A stretch of 64,000 bases of DNA from Adineta ricciae (lineage: Eukaryota; Rotifera; Eurotatoria; Adinetida; Adinetidae). The first letter of the stretch is position 1. Each line of letters opens with the position of its first letter. A program made the translations under genes and the position numbers. Under the pieces are notes generated by a model that did not search any database, was not told the origin of the DNA, and was given only the letters and a program-made list of their open reading frames with translations. This document shows, in pieces, positions 12,914-24,515 of this stretch. The stretch is from assembly GCA_905250025.1 (NCBI GenBank), contig CAJNOJ010000030.1, positions 248,001 to 312,000 of the forward strand, in the 5' to 3' direction.

Positions 12914-15602
12914 ATGCGAATTCGAATAGGACGAGCACTTCGTTTAGTAATTGCTCTTATTATACTTATTCTAATGATTCCATTGTTGATGTACAAACTC
13001 GAACCAGCAAATGAACAATCATTTATTGAAAACGTTGTGGTTGATAAGACAGAAGTAAGATCAAAACATGACAATTGTGTTTAGGTTTCACTTGTCTTTT
13101 TGACGATTGATTAGCCTTTGAAAATCGAGGCTGTCATACGAAAAATTCGGAAATATCCAAATAATTTGAATGGCACAAACTTACAACCGATCATGAGTGG
13201 TTCAATGGGAAATTATGAACCGAGAGATTTACCGGAGCGAACAGGCCCAGGAGAAGACGGTTAGATCTGAGAGTGTTTGGATGATTTACTATCTTCCTAG
13301 TTTAGGTGTGCCCGTGCAACTTACACCTGCAGAAGAAAAAGCAGCTGAGCAGACAATACAAGAATTTGGCTTTAATATGGTGGCTTCAGATAAGATATCA
13401 TTGGATAGACGAATTAAAGATACGCGACCAGCAGAGTATTGAGTTATGCAAATTATTGCACACCGATACTGATCGTTTGTTATCTATTACGTAGATGTAA
13501 AAACTGGATCTATCCCAGTGATGAATATTTACCAACCGCTTCCGTCATATTAGTCTTTTATGATGAAGGTTGGAGTGTATTATTGCGTACTGTTCATAGT
13601 GTTATCAATACATCGCCACCTGAATTATTAAAAGAGATTGTTCTCGTTGACGATGGTAGTACTGTTGGTAAATATTGAAAACGATGATTATTGTCTGCAA
13701 TAAGTACTGAAAATTACGTCTTTTAGCCTCTTTGAAAGAACCGTTAGAGAAGTACATAACACGTTGGAATGGTCTTGTAAAACTTTATCGTACTGGAAAA
13801 CGTGTCGGTCTCATTGAAGCACGGACACTTGGTGCACAAAAATCAACAGGTGATGCAATTGTTATTTTGGATGCGCACTGCGAATGTGTAAGTACGGATT
13901 GGCGGAAGAGATGTGCGGGTCAACGATCTGATTTCTAGGTTACAAATTGGTTACCACCACTGTTAACACGTCTTGCATTGAACCGGAAAGCGTTGGCTAT
14001 TCCAATTGTTGATGGAATTGAATGGAAAACTTTAGAACATAGAAATATTTATGGTTCATCGAATTTTCGTGGCATTTGGGAATGGGGATTTTTGTACAAA
14101 GAAACGCAAGTACCTGACCGAGAATTATACAAACGGAAATATACATCTGAGCCCTACTGGTAAATCATTATTATCTTTGGCATGTTTTTCATATTCTGAG
14201 TTCTATCAGGTCTCCAACACATGCTGGTGGCTTACTAGCAATTGATCGTCAATGGTTTTTTGAATTAGGTGCTTATGACCCTGAGATTCGCGTATGGGGT
14301 GCTGAACAGTATGCTTGTTGATTCGGAGAGCATGTATTTCCATAGTTACAAGTCTATATTTAGATACGAACTTTCGTTTAAAGTTTGGCAATGTGGAGGT
14401 GTCGTCGAATGGGTACCATGTTCACATGTTGCACATGCATATCGTGGTCCTCGTCAACATTTTTCTTACGTACCTGGCGCTCATCCGTATCAAACAATAG
14501 TAAATCATTTGCGTGTTGCGCACGTTTGGATGGATGATTATGTTGAATATTATTACCGACGTGAACCGGCGATCACGTCAGTGAATTATGGTGATGTATC
14601 CGAAAGAAAAAAGATTCGTGAGAAACTGCAGTGTAAACCATTTAAATGGTTCATGGACAATATCGCTTATGATGTTCTACAAAAATTTCCACCGCCGTCG
14701 AAAAATGTGGTATGGGGCGAAGTAAGTTCCAAAGGAAACTTGCATCGTAACCTAGAGAGACGAAGATCACATTTTTAGTGCCAAAATGTCGAACATTCCG
14801 TTTGTCTGGGACACGATAGTGCCAGTTTTGGCGAGCCAATCACTGTTGGTTCTTGTTACACACAGGTATGATTTGATAGTGAGGAAGATAAGTAATAGAA
14901 ACACCCGCTCTATATGGTATTCTAGAAATGGATAAATAGGATACGTGATCCATATATGACAGGATTGGTGAATAAGTTGATTTGCTTTCTTCTCAGTTTG
15001 CAGTTGAAAATAACTTCAGAGTGTGCTCGTACCAAACGAGAAAGAAAGCAAACAAAAATGTAATTATTTCGAGATCGGCAGACATATTCCACACACCATT
15101 GCTCTTACAGAACTAGTCTCATACCAAATCCGATGATTATTGTTTGTAATACATCCGAGTCATGACATTTTTGCTTGCCTTTTTTCTGTTTCTTCTCAGA
15201 TCGATGTAGTTTGTGTATTATTTGCTCACCTTCATGCTTGATCATTCTTCGATAGGAGAAAGTCTAACTATTTGTTATAGAGTATTTGGCGTTTGAACGA
15301 ACAAGGTGAACTTGCAGTTGGTGAGAATTGTTTCGTCTCCGATGGCAGTATCATCAAGAAGAAGTTTTGCTTGGATTCCAATGGCCGATGGAATCCAGTT
15401 GGTGAATGGGAATGGAATAATGTAAGCAAGACAATGGAATGAAAGTATTAACTGAATGTTCTTCTCAATTTAGTCGACAAAACAAATTCAAAGTAACAAA
15501 AATAACTTATGCATGGAAACCGATAGTGATATTCTCAGATTAGCAAAATGTGACGAGAAAAAACAGTCACAAAAATGGACATGGAATTCACGTAAATACT
15601 GA
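12914..15602 (+). CDS. Polypeptide N-acetylgalactosaminyltransferase, GALNT7-like (GT27)
   Basis: Golgi type II enzyme that transfers GalNAc to Ser/Thr in mucin-type O-glycosylation. A short cytoplasmic tail and one membrane segment (about residues 8-28) are followed by a stem and the GT-A domain. The start of the fold reads [20 protein letters not shown] and [11 protein letters not shown]. The metal-binding DxH is in ILDAHCEC. The Gal/GalNAc motif reads [19 protein letters not shown], where most family members have WGGEN. Also conserved is [15 protein letters not shown], closest to GALNT7, an enzyme that prefers already glycosylated substrates. A C-terminal ricin-type lectin domain follows ([17 protein letters not shown]). 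All introns are about 50-60 bases except one of 415 bases (14866-15280), just before the lectin part. AATAAA at 15727. The start is the ATG before the membrane segment. Subtype assignment is less certain than the family. Confidence 0.9.
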
Positions 15603-15787
15603 TAGTTTGTTCGCATTTATCTATATGTTTATGCATCGTGGAAACAAAACGATCTTATATACATCGATATCAGAATTTTCATTTCAATTTCCGTTATTTA
15701 TTGTTCTTTTTAGTACAAATTTTTTAAATAAAGCTTTATTTAATAATACATCGCTGTAATTTTTGAAAGATCTCGTTACATTAAACA

Positions 15788-16561
15788 ATGAATCGATCTT
15801 CAATGACTGGTGGTTGGCTAGAAGACAACGATTATATACATTTTACTTGTAGCAAAGAACGAATGGATACGTGCGGAAAAATTCTCTGTAGTGTATATCG
15901 AAAAATAGCGCGTTCGTCATTCTATCTCTACACGTGTACGAAAATAGTCGATAAATAACATGTGTCTAGCTCGACAGGCAAGACAAATATTCATTAACTA
16001 TTTTAGATGATTGTTATCGGTGACTCCCTTTTACACCATATTCGTAAACCTAGTACTACACCACGGGAATCTGTCGAAACGTATGTCGAATCCATTGGTG
16101 GTTGTACAATTGATCGCTTGACAGCGTTAATCAAGCAGAACCATTTTAGTGAACTGTTTTTAAATCAAAAGCATTTGATTATCATGATTGGAACAAATAA
16201 TTTAGCACGTGAAAAATCCCAACCAACTATTGTCAAATTTGAAAAACTACTTCAGTTAATTCATCGAATGTATTCATCTTTACGAACGATCGCTGTGTGT
16301 ACCGTGCCAACACGTACGAAAAGAAGCATTTTTTATCGAACATACGGTGATAATGGTGGAAAGTCAATACGTAAACGTATTAAAAGTTATAATCGAAAAT
16401 TAAAACGTTTAAGTAGAAAACAAACTTCATCAAAATGTTTTGAAATTATCAAATTAAATTTTGATTTGACAATACATGTCTCAAAGGACGGCTTGCATCC
16501 AAATGCAGCTGGTATAGAGCATATATCGAATGTTTTACAAGCGTATGCCGACTCTCTTTAA
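15788..16561 (+). CDS. SGNH-fold hydrolase/esterase-like protein (two exons)
   Basis: Contains the SGNH/GDSL hydrolase blocks: block I VIGDSLL with the nucleophilic serine, a glycine after SIGG (block II), GTNN (block III) and DGLHPNAAG supplying the Asp-His pair (block V). The main exon (16007-16561) begins with ATG directly after an acceptor. A 35-codon upstream exon (15788-15892, MNRSSMTGGWLEDNDYIHFT) joins in phase through an intron at 15893-16006, so I include it; translation from 16007 alone is the alternative. No signal peptide, so probably cytosolic. The basic stretch before block V (KSIRKRIKSYNRKLKRLSRK) is unusual. Substrate unknown. Similar stand-alone SGNH modules occur near mobile elements in some animals, but no transposon gene is seen here. 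AATAAA at 16613. Confidence 0.65.
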
Positions 16562-16840
16562 TTGGATTTTGTTTCGTATTTTATATGTCATGTACGTCTG
16601 ATACAAATGAAAAATAAAATTTTTTTTTGTTAACTTTATTCGTATATCTATGCTATATGAAAAACAGCTGATTTTTAATAAGTCATGAAATTATGTGTAT
16701 AGTGATGGGTCCGAGCAGTAACACACAGAGTGCGATGTAACCAATAAAATGGAAGTTTCTACGGTTCTGTTTTGTCATGTCTGTCTACTGTTGTGAACAC
16801 GATGGCGAAACTATAAGTTTGCATGTTTTAGATACACAAA

Positions 16841-19800
16841 ATGGCCACATCAAACTCATTTTTGATGGATTCACTTAGTGATTCGTTAATAGCCGCAGTT
16901 ACAGAAACATCTTTCAACGTACCCAGTCATCCACCTATCGCGGGTAAATTTTCTGTGTAAATACAACAATAAAATAGAACAATATCTTTATATTTTTAGA
17001 AAAACCTGTCAAACCTCTTGCGGAACTGAATTTACCACCAGCAGTCGTTGCTTGTTATCAACGTGCGGGTATCTCACATCTGTTTGCTTGGCAAGCTGAC
17101 TGTCTGGAGAAAGCCAGTTCAAGTGGTGAATATTTCCATTACTATTGATCATAGTCTAGTGACTGATTTTATTCTTTTTGTTTATGACCAGGAAAACGTA
17201 ATTTCATCTTCTCTGCGCCAGGTTCGTTCGGATGAAAATGTGACACTCATTCAACGTGAGGTTTTTGTCATTTAGCTTCAGCAGGAAAAACGATCGTCTC
17301 CGAGTTATTGCTCATTAAATCAGTACTTGAAACCAAACGAAAAGCTTTGTTTATCGAACCATATGTTAGTATTGTTCAAGAAAAAGCTGCTTATTTTCGA
17401 GTAAAGTTCTGTTCTCTCTTGCAATATTAGCTAACGCTTTGAAACAAATTTAGAGACTTTTTTCGTCGCTTCATCTACGCATCGCATCCTTTGCTGGTGC
17501 TAGTGATTCTCATAATTCATTTTCGAACAGTCATATTATCATGTGCACGATCGAAAAGGCAAATAGTATAATCAATCGTTTATTATCGAACCGTGATGAT
17601 TTGAGTGAAATCGGTATTGTAATTGTCGACGAATTACATTGGATAGGCGAAACAAATCGTGGATACTTGCTTGAATTGTTATTAAGTAAAATAATATATT
17701 ATAATCAATTAAAAACTACAAACAATCCTGTTCAAATCATTGGTATGAGTGCGACAATACCGAATTTAAATCAATTAGCACAATGGTTACATGCTGAAAC
17801 CTTTGAAACCATGTTTCGTCCTATTCCATTAGAGGAATATATTAAAGTTGATTCCGTTTTGTACAATAAACAATTTATGCCCATTCGTCAACTTCATCTC
17901 TCCGAACGATGGAATCAAGGTGACAGCGAGGGCGTAACGGAAATTGTCTGGAGTGTTATTGAACATAATTGCCGAAGTGTCTTAGTTTTCTGTGCTACGA
18001 AACATTGGTGTGAAGTTTTAGCAAAGTTGCTAGCGAAAAACTTTCGATGCATCATGGAAGACAAACAAATAAATGCATTCGACGCGGCGAAACTAGAAGA
18101 TGTACTAGAACAACTACGTCGAACTGTAGGTCGAATTAATGAAAACAAGTTTTGGATACTATATAGATTATTTTTCCTTGCAGCCCGCTGGCCTTGATGC
18201 CGATCTTGCTTGTTCGATACCAATGGGTATTGCATTTCATCATGCAGGTTGAAGAAGCATTTACATTGTCTATGCTGATTTGATGATTCGTATGATTATC
18301 CTCTTAGGTTTGACGATCGATGAACGAGAAATTATTGAAAATGCATACCGAGCCAACATCCTTCGTGTTATTGTTTGTACAAGCACATTATCTAGCGGAG
18401 TAAGTAATTACGAAATGAGGTAGTTTTGAACGAGTATTGGAAATAATTCACGTAGGTCAATCTACCTGCTCGTCTAGTTATTATTCGAAGTCCACTTCAA
18501 AATGGTCGATGTATTGATCTAAGTGCTTATCTTCAAATGGTAAGACGAAGATGGATATGTGTTCATTAAAAAATGTGATTATTCCTTTCAGGTTGGTCGA
18601 GCTGGTCGAAAAGGTTATGATGATTATGGTAAGACCTACGCACATCCTGTTATTGGGGTGATTATCATTGTAAGTTTATTTAGCCGAGAGTATTCTGATT
18701 TGTTCCAAGAAGGAAGTTGATCTGGTACAGAAAATGTTTGAACAAGAAAAGACAAAAGCTGTGAATAGTTGCTTTTTCGAAGCAGAAACACATACGAGCT
18801 TGAAACGGGCTTTACTTGAAATTATTGCTAGTGGAAAAGCAAACACCAAAGAACAAATTATTTCCTATATTAAATCGACATTTTTTTATATTTGTACAAA
18901 TTCGGACAAATCGATCCTGGATGAGCAATCAACCATCGATAAATGTCTTAGTTGGTTATGCCATAATGAACTCATCCGTTATGATGAAAAAGAAAATCTT
19001 GCTGATGAGAACGATTTGCGTTATGAACCAACGCAACTTGCTCTAGCAGTCATCAGTTCGTCAATAAATCCAGATGATGGTCTCAAACTTGTTGTTGAGC
19101 TAACTAAAAGAAATATTCAAAAATCAAATAATCATCAGCGGATATATAAATAGTTGATATGTGACATAGGTAATCAGAATAGAGACACACATATGCAACA
19201 CTACAAACTGACATCTTTAGTAGGGGTGCACTATAGTACACGTTCTAGAGGAGGACGAATGCCTGTTTTGCCCAAAGTGTTTTCGTTCACAGAATAGAAT
19301 AACTATAAGCTTGCAATACAACCTACAATATCATTTAACTAAGAATTCATTATCCATTCGCTTTGCATGAAACTACTTTTTTCCTTAGAAAATCATCACT
19401 GTGCTACAAAACATTAGGTATTATTATTGACCAATGGGCAACTAGCTCAGCACAACGTGGACCGAATTGATCATTGAATTTGAAACGTACCTCTTCCAAA
19501 TTGTTGATATTCTGCTATCAATTCATAACATCCTCTTTGTCGAAACAATTTACATCGTTATTATCAATTTTCTTGTCATACAACCCGTCAAAAAATTTAA
19601 GGGGCAATTGTTTTACTACCTCAGTGTCGACGAATCCCACACCTACACCCTCATAGCAAACAAACAGCTGGTGTTCCCAGTATTACATAAACTTGCCTTC
19701 CCGACTCGCTCTGACGTTATGATCTATTAAATGCTTCCAAACTACCAAGTGATACATGAACCTATATCTGAGACGGATCCAGTCAATGTTTTTCCGAATG

Positions 19801-22800
19801 TCGTAAACTGAGAGGAGATTTATAAATCAACCATTATAGACTCACAGAAGAGCTGTTTCACGTATAGATCAATATAGCAAGATTTGAGTAGAAACCCAAG
19901 CACGAACAAGTAGCTAATCAACGTATTATAATTAGTGTCAATAAACACGCCGCTCAAACGAATGAAGTGTTAAATTAAAACAGCCCGAAACATTATCTAA
20001 CAATAGCAATATCGAGATTGACAATCGATACATCTCATCGTCAAAAAAGTTAACATCGGAATTAAAATGTTTTGCGAAAATTTATATACCAATTAACTTA
20101 CACATAAAGAAGTACGTCACCCAGTCTGTGTGGCACAAGAAATTATTATAATGCGAAAGACGGTGACAATCGGATTGCTTTCATTATACTTTTCTAAACG
20201 AGAGCAAAACTTTATATCGAAACCGGAATAAAAACTTCTACTCTTATTCAAGTGCTTATAGCCTTAACAATGAATCCGCTGAACTGAATATGACGCACCG
20301 CATAAAAATGTCGAATAGATAAATACATCGGTATCAAAGAATTTAATCTATATAAATATACATTTGTTTATTATACTTATTTTGTTGTTTTTACCTAATA
20401 CTAAAGATCACTTGTTGATAAAATTCCAAAAATATTTTGCTCATTCTACAGATTTTCTCACAGATGTGTAACGATGATGAGTGCATATACAATTCTTATA
20501 TATTTAAGAAATGAAACAATGTAATATCTGAATAGCAGTTAAGCGCAACGGAACTTATGCCTTGAAAATGATTTACATCTCGTCTATCTTGTAAGTTCTC
20601 TTATCTCAAAAATTATGTTTCTTCTGTCTAATAAATTCGAATTCAGATCATCCCTCAACATTTGGTTGCGTTGATACAGACAGCACTCGATTGGAATGTA
20701 TTTCATACTGTTTGGCCAACGGGTGCTGTAGAACAGCATGTCGCACATTTAGTTGGTGTTAATGGTATGATTGTTTATAAGAAAGCAGCGTCATTACGAA
20801 TAGAAAAACGGGAATTTGAAGAAAAACTCGACGGTCCACGTTACGCACGGTTTTTCATTGCACTTATACTCAATGATTTACTGAACGAAAAGAGTATGTG
20901 CGATGTTATACGGAAGTATGAATGTACGAAAAGCTTTGTTCAACAATTACAATCGACAACGGCAACATTTACTTGTATCGTGCAAACATTTGCTGAACGT
21001 CTTTCATGGAATAACCTTAAGCAATTACTAAATGGCTTTCAATCCAGATTGAACTTTGGTGTCAAACAAGTACAAAATTTATTTGAAAAGAGAGAAGAAG
21101 ACACTACTTATGAGTTTTGAATTTCTAGGAATTGTGTGAACTTGTAAGACTCTCACTGGTAAATGCTTGCCGTGCAAGACAATTGCACTCAGACGGATTT
21201 ACTACGATTGCCTCCTTGGCGAATGGTGATGTTCATGAGATTGAAAGAAGTATCCAAAAAGCAGTACCGTTTCAAACGTAACAAAGCGAGATTATTTCTT
21301 TTATTTCTCAATAGATTTATTGATATGACGTTTGTCTTTGCAGAGGGGCACAGCAATTGGCTGATGAACGTGTGGGCCAAAAACGAAGAGATCAATATTG
21401 CATTTTCGTACCAGGACGACCGCCACTCACAAATGCTCAAGCAGCACAAGAAATTGTCGAGGAAGCAAAAGTATTGCTACAACAAGATTTACAAGTCATG
21501 GGATTCGGAATTGTTATTCAAAAGGCACCAGCTGATCGTAAAAGTAGTTGTTTCCTATGTTATAGTATTTTCCGCTGAAAGCGTTTGCTTTTAGATGAGC
21601 ACGTTTCAGATTCTGAGACCGATTCTGATGAAGATGAAGATGATTGTGAGAGCGAGATTCCCTCTCCATTACTATCTTCGACTATCCAGTTTCCATCGTT
21701 ACTTGATGATAAAAATATAATTGTCAAAAATGCCTATGTCGCTGGAAAACATATCTGCTCAGAGTTTATTTTGATGATTGAACATAAAGAAACATTTGCA
21801 CTTAGCTGTTTTACCAAAAAGGCAACAAAATCAATCTCAGGTACAAAGATTGAAAGAGTTCAACCACGAATCATACTTGTTCTCCTTTCTATCTTCATAG
21901 ATCCCGGCGTGTTTCATATAAACAACCAACAAGAACTATATCTACAATACGTAGCTTGTGCATTCAGTATACATAAAGTATACATCATCGATATCACCGA
22001 GGATGAACAATGTAAGAGTCGCATATATTCTGAACGACGTGAAATCAGAGGACTACAAATAGTGTTCTACGAAACATCGCTTCAAAAATATAAAAATAAT
22101 TTTCGTTTTAGACTTTCAACAACATCGAATGTCAGCTCTTATTCATGTACGTGAAAAGTTACTACATCGAAAACATAATGTAATTGTATTCAATGCATTA
22201 CACACATTATTCATGCTTTCATCTTATTTGTCCATTCCAAAAGTAAATGGTCAGTAATTTCTATCTTAATTTTTCTTACAAATGAATGCAAAGAGAAGTT
22301 TTTATTCAGCACGAATTATCGATCTACAAATTTGTGCGTGGATCAAACAACATCCCATTGATTCTGATCGAATTTCCACGTGGATCGAGACGCATCATAG
22401 TGTAATACAATTCGACGGTAAGGCTAACCATAGAAACTATGCACACCATTATTTCACCATTTATCGTAATAGCAAGTCTGAATGAATATAGAGACGGTCA
22501 CCATCGTGAAACGGCATGTTTAAAAGTAGCTGGTGAAGTGTTACTCTATGCATCAATTGTTCCATTGATTGAACAGCAAATGAATAAAACTGACTTATGG
22601 AATTACTATATCAATGTGGAAATGCCAGCTTTGAGAACTATGCTGCACGTGCTATTGAATGGAGTACTGATCGATCATGAAGAACTAGCAAATATTCGAG
22701 AAGATCTTCTTGTAAATTGTTTTTGTTTACAAATTTCAAGCATTTGACGTTTATGCATCAATTTAGACAACAATGAATCAACTTGAATTGCAAGCATATC

Positions 22801-24247
22801 GTCTAGTGAAGCGTCGCTTCAAACTCAATCGCCAAAAGGATCTCATTAAAGTACGGACCACTAAATGCTTTCATACGTTTTCGCCTTCAGCTGTTATACG
22901 TAAATAGATTCTTTATGGTGAACTTCATCTACCGATGCAACGTACACCGCATGGTCGTGTATGTTTGAAAAAATCTTATCTGAACGTTCTGGCTGATAAG
23001 CATCCATTGCCTAAATTAATTACTGAATATCGACAAGTTCAGAGTGCACTTGATCGATGCATTGACCATTTCGAACAATACATCAATCAGCCAACAAAAC
23101 CGCAGTCGCTCCAACGTTTACGGCGAGAAGCTTCATGGCAAATGGAACGTTTTTACCCATATTGTCACTTTTTCACAGCCACCGGTCGAATGATTGTTAC
23201 TAATCCACCATTGCAACATGTTCCAAAACGATTCGTTATCGAATCATTAAAAGAAAAAACCGTGGTTCAATTGAGACAAATGATCATTGCTCGAACAGGT
23301 AAGTGTTGTATATAAAGATTGATACAAGTAGAAATGTTACAATTCTTCATAGGTTTTCAACTAGTTTCATTCGATTATTCTCAGTTAGAACTACGTGTTC
23401 TTGCTCATCTGTCCAACGACGAGAAATTGATAGCACGTCTATCTAATAAAGCAGACTTTTTCATATCGCTCGCTGCAGATCTACTAAGAAAAGATGAAAA
23501 TGAAATTACCCATGAACAACGGCAGAATGCTAAACAAGTATCAATTTGTCTAAAATAATCTGTGATGTTTGTCAGTCCTATTTAGGTCTGCTATGGTATT
23601 CTCTATGGTATGTCAAAAGAAACGTTTGCTCGTGAAACACGTATGAATCTCAATGAAGCAGAGGATTTCATGACGAATTTTTATAAAACATTTCCTACTA
23701 TGACTCAATATCTCAACGATATAAAACAACGAGTTGCTGAAACAGGTTATGTGCATAGTGTTTATGAACGTCCTTTATATTTTGATATAAGTCGTACGGC
23801 AACGAATCCAGTGAACAAAGCTCGAGTAATTAAAAAGTCATTCTCTAAGTTCAGAATAACAAATGTTTGTTTTCAAAAGATGGATCGACAAGCAATCAAT
23901 TTCACCATTCAAGCATCTGCATGCGATATAATGAAAGTGGCCTTAGAACATATTAATCTAGCATTGGATCGAATATTTCCTTTTGATTTTAAAAGTACAT
24001 ATCTTTTCTTTAGACCATCAGCGAAATATCTTTGTTCTGTTTAGCTCGTCCGACTCCGATTCGACCAGTTTATCTTGTTTTGCAGATTCATGATGAACTA
24101 ATTTTTGAAATCGAGACAAGTTCTCGAACGAATGAAATAATCAAAATCATCCGTCAAGAAATGGAAAGAAATGATGAGTTACACTTGGTATTACCGGTAA
24201 AGGTCAAATCTGGTCAAAATTGGGAATCGATGACATCCGTTGTATAA
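16841..24247 (+). CDS. POLQ: DNA polymerase theta (helicase plus A-family polymerase), interrupted by a 1.4 kb segment
   Basis: Enzyme of theta-mediated (microhomology) end joining. N-terminal helicase: Walker A SAPASAGKT, box II in VIVDELHWIG, GMSATIPN, TSTLSSGVNLPARLVI and QMVGRAGRKG. After the helicase C-terminal part (ELCELVRLSLVNACRARQLH) only an acidic linker (SDSETDSDEDEDD, about 21610) separates it from a vestigial exonuclease-like domain and the polymerase. Polymerase motifs: TATGRMIVTNPPLQHVP, motif A FDYSQLELRVLAHLS, O-helix RQNAKQVCYGILYGMS and motif C LQIHDELIFE. Roughly 1,500 residues against about 2,590 in human, mainly through loss of the disordered centre. About 25 introns of 50-60 bases. 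At 19109-20542 a segment breaks the helicase region between ELTK and AQRNLCLENDLHLVYL, which are adjacent in homologues, with no GT donor in phase; see findings. A YY1-like string lies just before the ATG. Confidence 0.9.
19109..20542 (+). other. 1,434-base segment interrupting the POLQ coding sequence
   Basis: Left flank codes ...VVELTK and right flank AQRNLCLENDLHLVYL; human POLQ aligns across the join without a gap. Reading through the left edge gives 14 foreign codons and a TAG at 19151-19153. The only acceptor that avoids the TAA at 20540-20542 is the AG at 20542-20543, and no GT in matching phase precedes the TAG except a weak one inside conserved codons (GATGGTCTC). The segment is AT-rich with no clear inverted termini, target duplication or recognisable protein. 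A frame at 19467-19730 is open but unidentified. It could be an inserted element, a non-canonical intron or an assembly fault. Confidence 0.6.
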
Positions 24248-24515
24248 ATGAATCGATGTTTTCTGTGAAAGATATAAAATCTGTTTTATTCGATAGTTTC
24301 CTACAGATGTTTAAAATATAAGTTAATATTATATCTATCCGAACAAGAGATAAAGATTCTCTTAAAATTACACATTCGTACCCAAGTAGGAAATCGTTCG
24401 AGTTCGAGAAGTGTTGCTATCCATTCACGTAGAATGGATATACTTTTTCGTTCATTTATTTTCGTTCCAAAAACTACTATAAAAAGTCTTATGAAATGTT
24501 CATTCCATTGGTTCT

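Noticed and set aside
14866-15280. Possible nested gene in the 415-base GALNT intron
   Set aside because: No open frame of note and no RNA-gene signature; it appears to be simply a longer intron.
19467-19730. 87-codon frame inside the POLQ insertion (VDESHTYTLIANKQLVFP)
   Set aside because: Possibly the remains of a mobile-element or viral-type gene, but the frame closes quickly and no domain could be identified, so no call is made.
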